Shown: positions 1-9,890, counted from the first letter of the stretch. The stretch is DNA of 63,956 nucleotides from Chthonomonadales bacterium (GCA_020849275.1 JADLGO010000012.1:1-63956), one strand, 5' to 3'. The notes: generated by a model from the sequence alone, not told the origin. Made by a program: numbers and translations.

Positions 1-1
1 G

Positions 2-127
2 GACCCGGCGCTCGACCCCGCCCTGGCGGCCTACGCCGTCTCCGAGATGTGGCGCATCGCCTCCCCCAACGCCGAGAGCCTCATCGACGCGCTGCGGGCC
101 GAGGGCCGCTGGCGCCCGTTCGGGTAG
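2..127 (+). CDS. C-terminal end of an unidentified protein (5' truncated by window)
   Basis: The reading frame is open from the first bases and stops at TAG 125-127, leaving 41 residues that end in RAEGRWRPFG. The fragment is too short to assign a family. A perfect 12-bp hairpin follows 1 base after the stop, which supports this being the true 3' end of a gene on the plus strand. Confidence 0.5.
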   Translation, partial: DPALDPALAAYAVSEMWRIASPNAESLIDALRAEGRWRPFG

Positions 128-128
128 C

Positions 129-160
129 CGCGCGGCCGGCAGGACTCCGCCGGCCGCGCG
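129..160 (+). terminator. Strong hairpin, probable terminator
   Basis: CGCGCGGCCGGC (129-140) and GCCGGCCGCGCG (149-160) form a perfect 12-bp stem with an 8-base loop. There is no T tract, as is common in very GC-rich genomes. It separates the upstream partial gene from the fucosidase gene. Confidence 0.6.
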
Positions 161-214
161 TGGCATAGGACCACGACTCGCCCCGCCCCGGGGGCAGTGC
201 GCGGAGGAATGCAT

Positions 215-1654
215 ATGCCCTCGCCGACACCGCCCGAACACCCCACGCGGCGCGACCTGCTCCGGTCGGCCGGCCTCGGCGCCGCCGGCCTCCTCCTCGG
301 CCGCGCGAGCGCGCGCGCCGCGCGTTCTGGCGCCGGCCCGGAGGACACGATGCCCCACGACGGCCTGGCCCGGCCCTCGCGCCAGCAGATCGCCTGGCAG
401 GAGGCCGAGCTGAGCATGTTCCTGCACTTCGGAGTCAACACCTTCACCGACCGTGAGTGGGGCGAGGGCACCGAGGACCCCGGCGTGTTCGACCCGAAGC
501 GCCTGGACGCGCGCCAGTGGGCGAGCGTGGCGCGGGAGGCCGGCTTCCGCTACGTCATCCTCACCGCCAAGCACCACGACGGCTTCTGCCTCTGGCCCAG
601 CCACTTCACGGAGCACTCTGTTACGCGCAGCCCGTGGCGCGGCGGCAAGGGCGACGTCGTGCGCGAGTTCTCGCGCGCCTGCCGCGACGCCGGGGTCCAA
701 ATGGGCCTCTACCTCTCGCCGTGGGACCGCCACGAGCCCACCTACGGCGACTCACCGGCCTACAACCGCCACTTCCGCGACCAGCTCACGGAGCTCCTGA
801 CGGACTACGGCGAGGTCGCCGAGGTCTGGTTCGACGGCGCCTGCGGCGAGGGGCCCAACGGCAAGAAGCAGGAGTACGACTGGCCCTCCTACTACGAGAC
901 CATCCGCCGCCTGCAGCCCCAGGCGCTGATCGCCATCTGCGGGCCCGACATCCGCTGGGTGGGCAACGAGGACGGCTTCGCGCACGAGACGGAGTGGAGC
1001 GCGCGCCCCGGCGACCCGGCGATGCACGGCACGAGCCGCGAGGTGTGGTACCCCGCCGAGTGCGACGTCTCGATCCGGCCGGGCTGGTTCTGGCACGCCG
1101 GCGAGGACTCGAAGGTGAAGCCGCTCGAGCATCTGATGGACATCTACTTCCGTTCCGTGGGCCGCAACAGCGTGCTCCTGCTCAACGTGCCGCCCAACCG
1201 CGACGGCCTGCTGGCCGACCCCGACGTCGAGCGGCTGCGCGCCTTCCGCGCCGAGCGCGACCGCCTCCTTGCCCGCGACCTGGCGCGCCGCCGGCCGGCG
1301 CGCGCCGAGAGCGCCGCTCCCGCCGCCCCGGCCTCCGCCGCCGTCGACGGGCGACCCGCCACCCACTGGTCGCCCGCGGGGAACGCGACAACGGGATGGA
1401 TCGAGGTGGACCTGGGCCGACCGGCGACCTTCGGCGTCAGCATGGCGCAGGAGCTGATCCGCGAGGGCCAACGGATCGAGGAGTACGCCGTGGAGGCGCT
1501 TGTGGACGGCGCCTGGCGCGAGGCGGCGCGCGGCACGACCGTGGGGCACAAGAAGCTGGACCGCTTCGAGCCGATCACGGCGTCGCGCGTACGGCTGCGC
1601 GTCCTGCGGGCGCGGGCCGTGCCGCTCGTGCGCTCGTTCGGCCTGTACGCCTAG
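215..1654 (+). CDS. GH29 alpha-L-fucosidase, Tat-exported, with C-terminal discoidin-like domain
   Basis: This 479-residue protein belongs to glycoside hydrolase family 29, retaining exo-alpha-L-fucosidases. The N-terminus carries a twin-arginine signal (TRRDLL at residues 11-16, then a hydrophobic GLGAAGLLLG stretch), so it is probably exported folded. The TIM barrel has the GH29 signatures FLHFGVNTF, TAKHHDGF and EVWFDG; Asp207 in WFDG is the expected nucleophile. After about residue 390 a discoidin/CBM32-like domain follows (HWSPAG, WIEVDLG). I chose ATG 215 because GGAGGA at 203-208 lies 6 bases upstream; the GTG at 197 and ATG at 209 are worse placed. Release of L-fucose from glycans fits the surrounding deoxyhexose and hydrolase genes. 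Confidence 0.9.
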   Translation: MPSPTPPEHPTRRDLLRSAGLGAAGLLLGRASARAARSGAGPEDTMPHDGLARPSRQQIAWQEAELSMFLHFGVNTFTDREWGEGTEDPGVFDPKRLDARQWASVAREAGFRYVILTAKHHDGFCLWPSHFTEHSVTRSPWRGGKGDVVREFSRACRDAGVQMGLYLSPWDRHEPTYGDSPAYNRHFRDQLTELLTDYGEVAEVWFDGACGEGPNGKKQEYDWPSYYETIRRLQPQALIAICGPDIRWVGNEDGFAHETEWSARPGDPAMHGTSREVWYPAECDVSIRPGWFWHAGEDSKVKPLEHLMDIYFRSVGRNSVLLLNVPPNRDGLLADPDVERLRAFRAERDRLLARDLARRRPARAESAAPAAPASAAVDGRPATHWSPAGNATTGWIEVDLGRPATFGVSMAQELIREGQRIEEYAVEALVDGAWREAARGTTVGHKKLDRFEPITASRVRLRVLRARAVPLVRSFGLYA

Positions 1655-1686
1655 CCGCCCGCGGCTGCGCCCTCGAGGAGACCCCC

Positions 1687-2940
1687 ATGCTCGCACTGCC
1701 CGTGCTTGCCGGCGCGCTCGCCGTCCTCGCCTCTCCGACGCCTTCCCCGCTGCCCCGCGTCGTCGACCCGAACGGCGTCCGGGGCAAGGTGATGGCCGGC
1801 TACCAGGGGTGGTTCCGCTGCCCCGGCGACGCCGCCGGCATGGGCTGGGTGCACTGGAGCCGCGACTCGCGCCGAATCTCGCCGGGCACCCTCACCTTCG
1901 AGATGTGGCCGGACATGCGCGAGTACGGCCCGCGCCAACGCTACCCGACTCCCGGCTTCACCTACCCGGACGGCCGGCAAGCCTCCCTCTTCAGCTCCGA
2001 GGACGCCGCCACCGTGCAGCGCCACTTCGAGTGGATGCGCGACCACGGCATCGACGGCGCGTGGCTCCAGCACTTCCTGGTCGACCTGCCCGGCGGCCTC
2101 ATGCCCGAGCGCTACGAGTCGCGGATGCGCGTGCTGCGCAACGTGCGTCGCGCCGCCGCGCGGACCGGGCGCGTCTGGGCCATCGCCTACGACATCGCCG
2201 CCATGCCCGAGGAGCGCGTCTTCGACGTGCTGAGCGCCGACTGGCGCCGCCTCGTGGAAGCGGGAGTGACGCGCGACCCGCGCTACCTCCACGACGGCGG
2301 CCGGCCCGTCGTCCTGGTCTGGGGCTTCTACCGCAACAACGCCTCCAACCACATGACCCCGCGCACGGCCAACCGGCTGATCGACTTCTTCCATGCTCCG
2401 GGCCCCTACCGTGCCTACCTGGCCGGTGGCGGAGACTGGAACTGGCGCCGTCACCCCGAGCCGGCCTGGCAGGCCTTCTGTCTCCGCTTCGACGCCTACA
2501 TGCCCTGGAACGTGGGCAACTACAGCCTCGATGCCGCCGGCAACCAGCACGCGAGCATGCAGACCTGGGAAGAGGACCGGCGCCTCTGCGAGCGCGCGGG
2601 CGTGCTCTGGGTGCCGGTGGTCTACCCCGGTTTCTCCTGGGACAACCTGATGCGCAGGCCTCCGGGCGCCACCCTCATCGCTCGCCGGCGCGGCATGTTC
2701 CTCTGGGAGCAACTCGCCGCGCTGGCCCGCCAGGGCGTCGACTCCGTCTACCTTGCGATGTTCGACGAGGTGGACGAGGGCACCGCGCTCTTCAAGGTGA
2801 CGAGCGATCCGCCCGCGCAGGCGCACTTCGTGGACTACGAGGGCCTGCCGTCCGACTGGTACCTGCGTCTGGTGCGCGAGGGCGTCCTCATGCTCCGGGG
2901 AGCGCGGCCGCCGAGCGGGGCGATGCCCCTTCGCCCCTGA
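1687..2940 (+). CDS. GH71/GH99-like secreted glycoside hydrolase
   Basis: The 417-residue protein starts at ATG 1687, 6 bases after GAGGAG (1675-1680). It has a short hydrophobic leader (MLALPVLAGALAVLA) and begins its mature part with GKVMAGYQGWF, the typical opening of GH71/99-like TIM barrels. Other family-like blocks are GIDGAWLQHF, VVLVWGF, DAYMPWNVGNYS and YLAMFDEVDEGTA near the C-terminus. GH99 enzymes are endo-alpha-mannosidases and GH71 are alpha-1,3-glucanases; the substrate here cannot be told from sequence. It lies 32 bases downstream of the fucosidase and is probably co-transcribed with it. Confidence 0.75.
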   Translation: MLALPVLAGALAVLASPTPSPLPRVVDPNGVRGKVMAGYQGWFRCPGDAAGMGWVHWSRDSRRISPGTLTFEMWPDMREYGPRQRYPTPGFTYPDGRQASLFSSEDAATVQRHFEWMRDHGIDGAWLQHFLVDLPGGLMPERYESRMRVLRNVRRAAARTGRVWAIAYDIAAMPEERVFDVLSADWRRLVEAGVTRDPRYLHDGGRPVVLVWGFYRNNASNHMTPRTANRLIDFFHAPGPYRAYLAGGGDWNWRRHPEPAWQAFCLRFDAYMPWNVGNYSLDAAGNQHASMQTWEEDRRLCERAGVLWVPVVYPGFSWDNLMRRPPGATLIARRRGMFLWEQLAALARQGVDSVYLAMFDEVDEGTALFKVTSDPPAQAHFVDYEGLPSDWYLRLVREGVLMLRGARPPSGAMPLRP

Positions 2941-3046
2941 GCCGCGCGCGACAGCCCCAACCGAAGCTCCTGGCCACGCGGCAGCAGGTGCTTGCCGACG
3001 CCGCGCCGATCCTCACGGCCCCTCTCGCCACCTGGGCCGTTGCGCC

Positions 3047-3406
3047 TCAAACGTGATAGCGCTCTCCCAGGAAGGCGCGCAACACGACGGCGCCGTTGTG
3101 CTCGGTGTCTCGGGCACCGTAGACGAGCGTTACATCGCCTTTCCTCGCCCGATCCGCCAGATCCTCAAGGAGCGGCTGCCTCTCAGGCGCCTGCAACTCC
3201 TCGCGGTACCTCCGCTTGAACTCGGGCCAGCGCTCCACGACGTGCCCATACCACTTGCGAAGCTCCGTGCTGGGCGCCACGTTCTTCATCCATGCATCGA
3301 GGTGAGCTTCGTCCCTCGTGACGCCGCGCGGCCAGAGCCGCTCCACCAGGACCCGCCTTCCGTCGGCGTCGCTAGCGTCCTCGTATGCCCGCTTCAGCCG
3401 AATCAT
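3047..3406 (-). CDS. DUF488 (YeaO-like) protein
   Basis: This 119-residue cytoplasmic protein has the DUF488 features: an N-terminal IRLKRAYE strand, RVLVERLWPRG, a WYGH block, WPEFKRRYREEL and a C-terminal TLVYGARDTEHNGAVVL strand. The molecular function of the family is unknown. The start was set at the ATG whose first base is 3406 because GGAGG (3413-3417) lies 6 bases upstream; the in-frame ATG at 3412 abuts the Shine-Dalgarno. It is the last gene of a minus-strand run with folE, but a perfect hairpin in the 76-base gap may reduce read-through. Confidence 0.85.
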   Translation of the reverse strand: MIRLKRAYEDASDADGRRVLVERLWPRGVTRDEAHLDAWMKNVAPSTELRKWYGHVVERWPEFKRRYREELQAPERQPLLEDLADRARKGDVTLVYGARDTEHNGAVVLRAFLGERYHV

Positions 3407-3422
3407 CGCCATCCTCCGGTGT

Positions 3423-3455
3423 GGCCCCGGCGTCGCTCGTGGCGGCGCCGGGGCC
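3423..3455 (-). terminator. Intercistronic hairpin between folE and the DUF488 gene
   Basis: GGCCCCGGCG (3423-3432) pairs perfectly with CGCCGGGGCC (3446-3455) across a 13-base loop. It sits just after the folE stop and before the Shine-Dalgarno of the DUF488 gene, so it could be a terminator or attenuator. Confidence 0.5.
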
Positions 3456-3482
3456 AGGCGGAGCGCCGCTGCTCCAGCGGCC

Positions 3483-4139
3483 CTACCGCTCCAGTCCGCA
3501 CGCAGCGAGAAACTCGGATCGCAGCGCGGGGTTTGCCGCGTAGACGCCACGCCACAGCGTCGAACGCGTCAGCGGTGAGGTTTCGCGCACACCGCGCATC
3601 TCCGCGCACAGGTGGTGCGCGCCAAGGCAGACGGCGATACCGTGCGGCTGAAGCATCGCCTCCAGGGCATCCACGATCTGCTGGCCCAGGCGCTCCTGCA
3701 GCAGGAACCGCTGGGCGAACAGGCGCACCACCCGCGTCAGCTTGGAGATCCCGGCGATGCGCTCGTGAGCGACGTAGCCCACGTACGCGCTCCCGAAAAC
3801 GGGCAGCGCGTGGTGCTCGCAGAGCCCGTAGAACTGGATCGGCCCCTCGATGATCTGGCTCAGGCTGCAGTCCGGGTCCCCGCGGCACTCCGTGGGGAAC
3901 GCCTTGATCAGGTTCGGGTCGCCGTCATAGCCGGCGGTTACGTCGAACAGGGCGCGCACGAAACGCGCCGGTGTCTCGCGCGTGGACGGCGTGTCGAGGT
4001 CCATGCCGAGCGCCTGGAAGATCTCGGCGGCATAGCCCTCGAAACGACGGGTCTGCTCCTCGCTGAGCGTGCGATGGTGCAGATGCAGGGCGGCCTGCAC
4101 GTCTGGCTCATCGGCTTCGGATCGCAGCGTCACTCGCAT
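3483..4139 (-). CDS. folE: GTP cyclohydrolase I (type IA)
   Basis: The 218-residue protein catalyses GTP to 7,8-dihydroneopterin triphosphate, the first step toward folate and the start of the queuosine route. The family blocks are clear: FYGLCEHHALPVFG with the zinc Cys and catalytic His, HERIAGISKLTRVVRLFAQR, QERLGQQI and GAHHLCAEMRGV with the second zinc Cys, then TRSTLWRGVY. Length matches the family. ATG 4139 is only 2 bases from AAGGAG; the GTG two codons later has 8-base spacing and could be the real start. No other folate genes are in the window. Confidence 0.95.
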   Translation of the reverse strand: MRVTLRSEADEPDVQAALHLHHRTLSEEQTRRFEGYAAEIFQALGMDLDTPSTRETPARFVRALFDVTAGYDGDPNLIKAFPTECRGDPDCSLSQIIEGPIQFYGLCEHHALPVFGSAYVGYVAHERIAGISKLTRVVRLFAQRFLLQERLGQQIVDALEAMLQPHGIAVCLGAHHLCAEMRGVRETSPLTRSTLWRGVYAANPALRSEFLAACGLER

Positions 4140-4163
4140 GGCTCCTTTCCGACGCGTGGCGCC

Positions 4164-4685
4164 TCAACTGCCCTGATGCAACCCGGGCGGCGCGTTCACG
4201 GCGGCCGGAGGCGCGGCGCTCGCCAGTGAGCTCGGGGCGTTCAGGTTCGCCCCCTGGCCGACGCCAACCCCCAGCCGCTCGACCAGCTCGCCGCCGAGCC
4301 ACCCGGTGACCAGCGCCAGCGCCAGGCCGATGCACGAGAGCACGAACCCGGAGACCGGCGTGACGCTCGGGTTGCCCAGGCGCAGCAGCCAACTCACGAT
4401 GAAGAGCACGACGACCACGACGTTGCCGGTGCCGTGCCACAGGCCGACAGCCCTGGCGCGCGTGCCGGACGGTATTGCCAGCCAATCCCACACGCCGAAG
4501 ATTGCCGCCAGCAGGCCGCCGATGACGCCCGCGGCGATGCACCAGAAGGCCATGAAGGCCCATGCGCCTTCCCCCGTGCTCAGGTACACAATGTCCCACA
4601 CCACCGATATGGAGAGAAGGCCCAGTGGGAACACGATCAGCATGGGGTGGATGCCATGCCCAACGAGCTTCGCTCTGCTTTCCAC
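4164..4685 (-). CDS. DUF2231 family membrane protein
   Basis: This 173-residue protein has four hydrophobic segments. Its N-terminal block GHGIHPMLIVFPLGLL is the hallmark of DUF2231, an inner-membrane family of unknown function whose His residues are sometimes proposed to bind haem or metal. GTG 4685 is the start because GGAGG (4692-4696) lies 6 bases upstream and because translation from it includes the conserved N-terminal His block. A low-complexity Ala/Pro tail follows the last membrane segment. It precedes folE by 24 bases and is probably co-transcribed with it. Confidence 0.8.
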   Translation of the reverse strand: MESRAKLVGHGIHPMLIVFPLGLLSISVVWDIVYLSTGEGAWAFMAFWCIAAGVIGGLLAAIFGVWDWLAIPSGTRARAVGLWHGTGNVVVVVLFIVSWLLRLGNPSVTPVSGFVLSCIGLALALVTGWLGGELVERLGVGVGQGANLNAPSSLASAAPPAAVNAPPGLHQGS

Positions 4686-4987
4686 AGCGCACCTCCAGAC
4701 AACGTTGCCATCGGTCCGCGCTCGCCTTGAGAGACGGCGGGGAGCGCCCGTTCCCTCATCGCGCCGGCGTTCGCCGGCTCCGTGGCGACGGCAGCCACCG
4801 TGACGGTTCCGCGGAGGGCGAAGGCCGCTCTCGCACAGAAGGTCGGAGACGCCGCTGGCACGCGCGCAGCGGCCCGCGGGGGCCTCGATGGCGGCCAGAA
4901 CGGCGATGGCGGACAGATGACAAGGACAAGTCGGACCGGGGGGTCGGAGGGTTCCCGCCTCGAGCGCCCGGGCGAGGAGCGGACTGC
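4686..4987. other. Intergenic region with no recognised gene
   Basis: This 302-base gap separates two minus-strand genes. Reading frames here are open only because of the high GC content; none has a convincing start, family motif or codon pattern. Promoter elements for the DUF2231 gene should lie here, but I see no clear sigma-70 match. Confidence 0.4.
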
Positions 4988-7579
4988 CTACCTGGCACGG
5001 CCCGCCAGGGCGGCCGCGCTGGCCCGAGGGGAGCGCCAGCGCACGATGCAGGCCGAGTCGAAGGCCGGCAGCGCCACCTCGCGGCCGCGCCATTCGGGCG
5101 TCAGGCTTACGCCGTCCGCCCACACGGTGAGGCGGCGCGGGCGCGCGTCGAACCGCAGCCGCACGCCGCCGGCGGGCAGCTTGCTGTTGGGGGCCACGGC
5201 CAGATGAATGGCGCGCTCGCCGTCACCCCGGTAGGCGACGGCGCGCACCCCGGTTCCGGCACCCGCGAGCGCGACGCCCACGCGCTCCGCGCCGGGCAGG
5301 AGCCGCCGCAGTGCCGCGCGCGCCCGCGAGCCCGCCGCGCGCGTCGTCGCCGTGTCCGGGCGCCACAGGAAGAGCGGCGGCGTGTTGCCCGCGTGCGTGT
5401 CGCGCACCGGGGTGCCGGCGTAGGCGCGGCCCAGGTCGGGCAGCCGGCGGGCGGGGAACGCCGCGGCGACGGCGGGCAGCAGCCGGGCGGCCTCGTCCCG
5501 CCGGGGAGCCCGGCCCGCCCACACCACGACGCCCCCGGCGCGCGCGTAGGCGGCCAGGCGCGCGAGCGCGGCGCGAGGCAGGTAGGCGCAGTCCGGCGCA
5601 AGGACCCAGCGGTAGCCGTCCAGGGGAGCCCGCCCGCGCGTTAGCTCGCGCGCCGTCACGACGTCGAAGGTCCGGTGCCCCTCCTCCAGCAGGCGGTACC
5701 AGCCCATGAAGCTGCGCGGATCGTTCTTGAACCCCTGGCCATCATTCGGCGAGGCCGGGAGGATCGGCTGGAGGATGGCGCCCTCGGGGTCCACGCGCAA
5801 GCCGTCAAGCCGCCGGATGGCTGATCGCGCGTCGCGAAGCATGCGTTGGGTCTCCGGCAGCGGCACGTAGGGGTAGAAGCTGTAGTCGAGCACGGTGGGA
5901 ATGTGCCAGGCGCAGTAGACGATGCCGCGCGCCCCGTGCTGCACCGCCGCCTGGGTCACCCGGCCGAGCACGCGCGCGCCCACGTGCACGCCGGAGGTGA
6001 AGTCCACCAGGTCGACGGCCCACAGCGGCTTGCCGTACTTGCGCATCAGGTCCAGGACGGCCGTCACGCGGTAGGGGTCACCGTCGGCGCTGCAGAGCTG
6101 CATTCCGAACACGTCGATGGCGCTCCCACGCATCGCCACCTCGTCCGGGGCGATGGCGCTGCGCTGAGTCTCGTCCCATTCCGCCGGGAACGCCCACGAC
6201 ATGGTGAGGTAGGTGACGGTGGGACGCGTGGGGTCCAGCCGCTTCACGAGCGCCGAAAGCCCGTTGATGTAGTCGGCGGCGGCCTCGTACCAGAAGACGC
6301 TCCAGTCGTGGGCCGCCGCGTCGGCATTGCGGTAGGGCGCCGCGCCGCCCTCCGGGATCTCCACGCGCAGGCAGGCGCCGCTCCGCCCACCCTCGCGCAG
6401 ATAGGCGGAACGCACGGCGCGGCCCGCGCTCCAGTTCTGGAACCGCCACGCCGCCGGCTCGCCGTCGCCGGACTCCATGCGCGGGTTCGGCGCCAGGTTC
6501 GGCCCGGCCGCCCCCTCGCGCATCTCCACGTCGTCGAATCGCACGCTCCCGGAACCCATCACCTTCAGCAGCACCCAGGCGCGAGCGGCCTCCTTCGGCG
6601 CGCGGAACCTGGCGTGTAGGCGCGTCCAACCCCGGGTGCCGCGCACCGGCATCCCGTCGTCGAGCAGGAACGGCGCGCCGCCCGAGGCGCGCACCCAGGC
6701 CACCTCGATGAAGGCGCCATAGCCGCGTACCCCTGCCAGCTTCGCCCACGCCGAGACGGTGTACTCGCGGCCGGGAGTCACCGCCGCGAAGGTGTCGGCC
6801 GCCGGCTTGGCGGCCGCGTCGATGGCGGCGGGCGTGCTCCACGAGACGTGCTGCGCGCCCCGGTCCAGCGCCACCACGGTCGCCCAGTCCGTGCGGCCGC
6901 GCCCACCGCCCATCATGTCCAGCGCCGGGGCCGGGACCGCGTCGAACGAGGGGAACGCGGCGCCCCACGAGGCGTTGAGACGACCAACGGACCGGTAGCG
7001 CGCCCGCAGCCAGCGCCGGAACCGCGCCACGTCGTCCGGATGGTAGCGCTCGCCCATCGGGAACCACCACTCGGCGCCCGGGTGGTACCAGGCCACCACG
7101 CGCCGCGGGTCCGCCTGCCGCAGGTGCTCCACCGTGGCGCGGACGACCTGCTCCTGCCGCCGCGCGAAGATCGCCGAGGAGATAGAGGGGATCGACCCGG
7201 GCTCCCCGTTGGCGTTACGCACGCACTCACCCGCCGCGCGCGCCCGCGCGCGCAGCCACTCCGGAGTGTAGACCGGGTTCAGCTCCTGGATGAGCGCCAG
7301 CCGCAAGCCGGCCTGCTCGGCGAAGGCGATCTGCCGGTCCAGAGCGGCGAAATCGAATCGGTCCGGCTGCTGGGCCATGCCCCAGCCCCCCGCGCACACC
7401 GAGAGCATGCTCGCGCCCGAGCGCGGCAGGGCGTCGGTGCCCACGTCTACCGAGGGGTAGAAGGCGCACCAGCCCACCGGCGGCTCGACGCGGGGCGCCG
7501 CCGGCAAGCGCGGCGGCGCTCCGCCGAGGGCGGCCAGCGCGGCGGCAGGAAGGAGGGCCCGGAGGACTCGGCTGACCAT
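4988..7579 (-). CDS. GH42-like beta-galactosidase-type glycoside hydrolase
   Basis: This 863-residue protein starts with a signal-peptide-like segment (VLRALLPAAALAALGGAPP). Residues about 45-250 look like a clan-A TIM barrel: FDFAALDRQIAFAEQAGLRLALIQE, WYHPGAEWWF near residue 169 with a candidate acid/base Glu, and GRLNASWGAAFPSF, typical of GH42. A carbohydrate-binding-like beta-sandwich (about 260-410, RFDDVEMREG and Asn-Pro-Arg-rich blocks) appears inserted within the barrel. The C-terminal part resembles the GH42 trimerisation domain (YLPRAALARLAAYARAGGVVVWAG). AAGGGAG lies 6 bases before the ATG. The substrate is not determinable; beta-galactoside or another beta-glycoside is likely. 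Confidence 0.7.
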   Translation of the reverse strand: MVSRVLRALLPAAALAALGGAPPRLPAAPRVEPPVGWCAFYPSVDVGTDALPRSGASMLSVCAGGWGMAQQPDRFDFAALDRQIAFAEQAGLRLALIQELNPVYTPEWLRARARAAGECVRNANGEPGSIPSISSAIFARRQEQVVRATVEHLRQADPRRVVAWYHPGAEWWFPMGERYHPDDVARFRRWLRARYRSVGRLNASWGAAFPSFDAVPAPALDMMGGGRGRTDWATVVALDRGAQHVSWSTPAAIDAAAKPAADTFAAVTPGREYTVSAWAKLAGVRGYGAFIEVAWVRASGGAPFLLDDGMPVRGTRGWTRLHARFRAPKEAARAWVLLKVMGSGSVRFDDVEMREGAAGPNLAPNPRMESGDGEPAAWRFQNWSAGRAVRSAYLREGGRSGACLRVEIPEGGAAPYRNADAAAHDWSVFWYEAAADYINGLSALVKRLDPTRPTVTYLTMSWAFPAEWDETQRSAIAPDEVAMRGSAIDVFGMQLCSADGDPYRVTAVLDLMRKYGKPLWAVDLVDFTSGVHVGARVLGRVTQAAVQHGARGIVYCAWHIPTVLDYSFYPYVPLPETQRMLRDARSAIRRLDGLRVDPEGAILQPILPASPNDGQGFKNDPRSFMGWYRLLEEGHRTFDVVTARELTRGRAPLDGYRWVLAPDCAYLPRAALARLAAYARAGGVVVWAGRAPRRDEAARLLPAVAAAFPARRLPDLGRAYAGTPVRDTHAGNTPPLFLWRPDTATTRAAGSRARAALRRLLPGAERVGVALAGAGTGVRAVAYRGDGERAIHLAVAPNSKLPAGGVRLRFDARPRRLTVWADGVSLTPEWRGREVALPAFDSACIVRWRSPRASAAALAGRAR

Positions 7580-7769
7580 GCGCGCTCCCTTGCCGCGGCC
7601 CGCGCGTGGCGCCGCGGCACGTGTGCCGTTTCGCCGGGCGCGGCGTTGCGCCCTGCCGCGCTCCAGACTTGCGCCCGAGGGGCCGAAGATGGGTACTGGC
7701 TACCGCGGTCTCCGGCACGTGCCATCGTGACACGCCCCCGCATGCTGCCCCGCGAAAGGAATCGGAACG

Positions 7770-9890
7770 TTGCACTGGTTCATGAACCTCCGCACCGGAG
7801 CCAAGCTTGTCATCGGCTTTGGGACCTGCCTCGTGCTCGCCGGCGTCATGGCCGTCGTGGGGATCGCTCGGCTGGCTGCCGTCAATGCCGCCTCAGACAG
7901 CATCGTGTCCGATGCCCTGGCCGGCACCGCGGCGCTCTCGCGCATCAACGGGCTCATGCGCCAGTTCCGCCTGTATGAGTTCAACTACTGCATCGACAAG
8001 CGTGACGCGGGGCGTGCCGAGCACGAGCGCGATATGGCGGGCACGCTCTCCGGCGTGGAGCAGGCGATGGCGGCCTATGACCGCAGCATCACCGCGGCAG
8101 ACGACCGGGCCAGCTTCGAGCGCCTGGGCGAGGAGTGGAAGGCCTACCTCGCGCAGCACGCCCGGGTGGCCGCGCTGGTGCGCGGCGGGCGCCCGCAGCA
8201 GGGCCTGGCAATGCTGGACACCTCGATGACGGACGCATTCGTGGAGCAGATCACCCCGCATCTCGACGAGATGATCGCCTGGAACGAGGAGCACGGGCGC
8301 GTCAGGCATCGCGAGGCGACCGCCGAGTACCGCTCCGGCCGCGCCACGCTGATCCTCCTGCTCACCGTCAGCCTGCTGATCGGCGTCGGCATCGCCCTGG
8401 TGATCGGCCGTCGGGCCGCCGCCGCGATGCGCGAGATCACCGTCTCGTTCGACTCCATCGCCCGCGGCGACCTGGCGAGCATGGAGGCCGCCATGCACAG
8501 CCTGGCCGGCGGCGACCTGAGCGCCAGCGTTAAGAGCGCCGCCGAGCCGCTTCGCATCGCGGTTGAGGATGACTTCGGGCAGCTCGGGCACGCCGCCAAC
8601 GCCATGATCGAGCGCCTTCGAAGCATGATGGCGGCCTACGGCGAGGCGCAGGCGAGCCTGCGCTCCGCGCTCGGCCAGATCGGCGAGAGCACGCAGCACG
8701 TGGCGCGAGTGAGCGGCGAGCTCAGCTCCTCCGCAGCGAACACGGAGGCGGCCGCGGCCGAGATCGCGCGCTCGATGCAGGAGGTGAGCCAGGCGGCGGA
8801 GCAGTCCGCGCGCACCAGCCAGGAGATAGCGCGCGGCAGCGAGCAGAGCGCGCGGGCCGCCGGCGAGGCCGCCGAGGCCATGGAGCGCCTTCAGCGGGCC
8901 GTACTCAGCGTACACCGCGGGGGCGAGGCCCAGCGCCAGGCCTCCGACACCGTTGAGCGGGAGACAGAGCGCGCCTCACTCGGCATGGCCGAGAACGTGC
9001 GTATCGTCGCCACCGTCGGCGAGGCCGCTGTGCAGACCGAGGGCCTCGCGCGCGAGGGTGCCGACACCGTCCAGAGCGCTGTTGGGAGCATGCAGCGCAT
9101 TCAGCGGGAGGTGCGCACCGGGGTCGAGCGCGTCAAGGCGCTCGGGCAGAAGGGTCAGCAGATCGGGGCCATCGTGCAGACGATCCAGGAGATCGCCGAG
9201 CAAACCAACCTGCTTGCCCTCAACGCCGCCATCGAAGCGGCGCGCGCGGGCGAGCACGGCCGCGGCTTCGCCGTGGTGGCCGACGAGGTGCGCAAGCTGG
9301 CGGAGCGGTCCGCAGTGGCCACGCGGGAGATCGGGACCCTGATCGGCGGCGTCCGCTCGGAGGTGGAGGCTGCGGTGCAGGTGATGGAGGTGAGCGACGC
9401 GGCCGTGCGCGAGGGCTCGGAGGCAAGTTCCCGGACGGGCGAGGCGCTGGCGCGGATCCTCTCGGGATCGGAGAGCATCACGCGCCTGATGGCCGAGGCC
9501 CGCCCGATCGTCGAGAGCCTGGCGACTGCGATGGAGCGCGTGCGACAGGAGGTCGCCCGGGTTCGCGACGGCGCGGCGGAGAACCTGCAGTCGGCGACGG
9601 AGATGGCGGCCAACGCCGAGCAGGTGTCCGGAGCCATCGCCTCGGTGGCCTCGGTGAGCCAGCAAACGGCGGCGGGAGCCGAAGAGATGTCCGCGTCGGC
9701 CGAGGAGGTCTCCGCGTCCACCCAGAACGTCAGCGCCTCCATCGAGGAGCAGACCGCCACGGCGGGAGAGGTGAACGCGGCGGCGCAGAGCCTGAGCGCG
9801 ATGGCTCAGGAGCTTCGCGCGCTCACGGCGCGGTTCCACCTCGACGAGAGCGCGCCAGCGCGCGCGGCCGATCTGCGGCTCGCGGCCTGA
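7770..9890 (+). CDS. Methyl-accepting chemotaxis protein with four-helix sensor
   Basis: The 706-residue receptor has a first membrane helix (about 11-32), a periplasmic helical 4HB-type sensor (about 33-190), a second membrane helix (about 192-213), a HAMP-like linker and a long cytoplasmic coiled coil. The signalling tip is textbook ([35 protein letters not shown]; about 473-511). No C-terminal CheR-binding pentapeptide is visible. I accept the TTG at 7770: GAAAGGA (7754-7760) is 9 bases upstream and [13 protein letters not shown] matches the start of related receptors, whereas ATG 7782 is too far from the Shine-Dalgarno. No che genes are in the window. Confidence 0.93.
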   Translation: MHWFMNLRTGAKLVIGFGTCLVLAGVMAVVGIARLAAVNAASDSIVSDALAGTAALSRINGLMRQFRLYEFNYCIDKRDAGRAEHERDMAGTLSGVEQAMAAYDRSITAADDRASFERLGEEWKAYLAQHARVAALVRGGRPQQGLAMLDTSMTDAFVEQITPHLDEMIAWNEEHGRVRHREATAEYRSGRATLILLLTVSLLIGVGIALVIGRRAAAAMREITVSFDSIARGDLASMEAAMHSLAGGDLSASVKSAAEPLRIAVEDDFGQLGHAANAMIERLRSMMAAYGEAQASLRSALGQIGESTQHVARVSGELSSSAANTEAAAAEIARSMQEVSQAAEQSARTSQEIARGSEQSARAAGEAAEAMERLQRAVLSVHRGGEAQRQASDTVERETERASLGMAENVRIVATVGEAAVQTEGLAREGADTVQSAVGSMQRIQREVRTGVERVKALGQKGQQIGAIVQTIQEIAEQTNLLALNAAIEAARAGEHGRGFAVVADEVRKLAERSAVATREIGTLIGGVRSEVEAAVQVMEVSDAAVREGSEASSRTGEALARILSGSESITRLMAEARPIVESLATAMERVRQEVARVRDGAAENLQSATEMAANAEQVSGAIASVASVSQQTAAGAEEMSASAEEVSASTQNVSASIEEQTATAGEVNAAAQSLSAMAQELRALTARFHLDESAPARAADLRLAA

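Noticed and set aside
457-2940. Very long open frame on the plus strand suggesting an 827-residue protein
   Set aside because: Its first 400 codons run antisense or out of frame through the fucosidase gene and are Arg/Pro-rich; only the part from ATG 1687 is a recognisable protein.
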